NCBI RefSeq assembly: GCF_900116555.1
Contig: NZ_FPAT01000017.1
Coordinates: forward strand, 1 to 49,340
Direction: 5' to 3'
Length of the DNA stretch: 49,340 nt
DNA from: Actinopolyspora lacussalsi subsp. righensis
GTDB lineage: Bacteria; Actinomycetota; Actinomycetes; Mycobacteriales; Pseudonocardiaceae
Both the position numbers and the translations under genes were made by a program. Positions 49,136 through 49,340 of this stretch are shown piece after piece (the stretch's first letter is position 1; every line of letters starts with the position of its first letter). The notes under the pieces were generated by a model that was given only the letters and a program-made list of their open reading frames with translations, was not told where the DNA came from and did no database searches.

Positions 49136-49257
49136 GAGCCAAATCCTAGGTGATCACAGCTTCGCACAACTACACACGAACGAGGCATTGTCTCTTTGGA
49201 TCCGGTGTCAGATCCTGGATCCGGCAACAACATGGGTCATCATCGGGAGGCAACGCC

Positions 49258-49340
49258 ATGTTCACGAGAGACAGATCCCCGTACGTTCCGCCGCAGGAAG
49301 GGCCCGTTGTGGCGGGTGTGAGCCGCGCGTCTACTGGTGC
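49258..49340 (+). CDS. Start of an unidentified gene (3' end outside window)
   Basis: ATG 49258 lies seven bases after CGGGAGG and opens a frame that runs to the window edge, encoding about 27 residues (MFTRDRSPYVPPQEGPVVAG onward). The N-terminus is polar and Pro-rich and gives no family. The position divergent to the DUF397/XRE pair suggests it may be regulated by them. Confidence 0.55.
   Translation, partial: MFTRDRSPYVPPQEGPVVAGVSRASTG

Overview
The window looks like a chromosomal segment of a high-GC actinomycete, most likely in or near the Pseudonocardiales. The reasons are the very high GC content, frequent GTG starts, many 4-base stop/start overlaps, the actinobacterial markers WhiA and RbpA, a PriA without helicase motifs, and DUF397/XRE and DUF3558 genes. 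No species call can be made from the sequence alone.

Positions 1-32107 are mostly conserved housekeeping DNA in an order common in actinobacteria. The order is metK (3' end only), a secreted serine hydrolase, trmL, priA, a polysaccharide-deacetylase lipoprotein, a DUF4015-type membrane-anchored glycosidase-like protein, def-fmt-rsmB (N-formyl processing of initiator Met and 16S rRNA methylation), an OsmC-like protein, a cytosine-deaminase-like protein, an amino-acid permease, an F420-type reductase-like protein, rpe-ribD, and ribE-ribBA-ribH with a PH-domain membrane protein (riboflavin synthesis). Then come a class 1 dihydroorotate dehydrogenase, an unrecognised protein, uvrC-rapZ-yvcK-whiA, gap-pgk-tpiA-secG (lower glycolysis) and rbpA.

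From about 32245 to the right end the content is accessory: a NADAR protein, a DUF4352 membrane protein, and a block at 34278-46904 that looks like a phage-defence locus. In that block a DndB-like gene lies divergent to an HTH/N6-methylase-like protein whose catalytic motif is GPPY instead of (N/D/S)PPY. Downstream lie an SNF2-type helicase resembling DISARM DrmD, a 1383-residue Eco57I-like adenine methyltransferase resembling DrmMI, and a DEDDh exonuclease with TerB-like, BRCT-like and membrane segments. The helicase and methyltransferase genes overlap at ATGA. The exonuclease follows 38 nt after the methyltransferase stop. DrmA, DrmB, DrmC, BREX core genes and DndACDE are not present in the window. 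The putative target-recognition part of the large methyltransferase has strikingly low GC and looks like a recently exchanged cassette. The right end carries a small helical protein with a DUF3558 lipoprotein, a DUF397/XRE pair and the start of one more gene.

Two dispersed repeat families sit only in intergenic DNA. Family A has five copies of about 118 bp forming a nested hairpin with compensatory base changes. Family B has eight copies of an 18-nt hairpin, six of which have GNRA-type loops in one reading orientation. The two families occur together at three sites. No tRNA, rRNA, CRISPR array, transposase or integrase was recognised.
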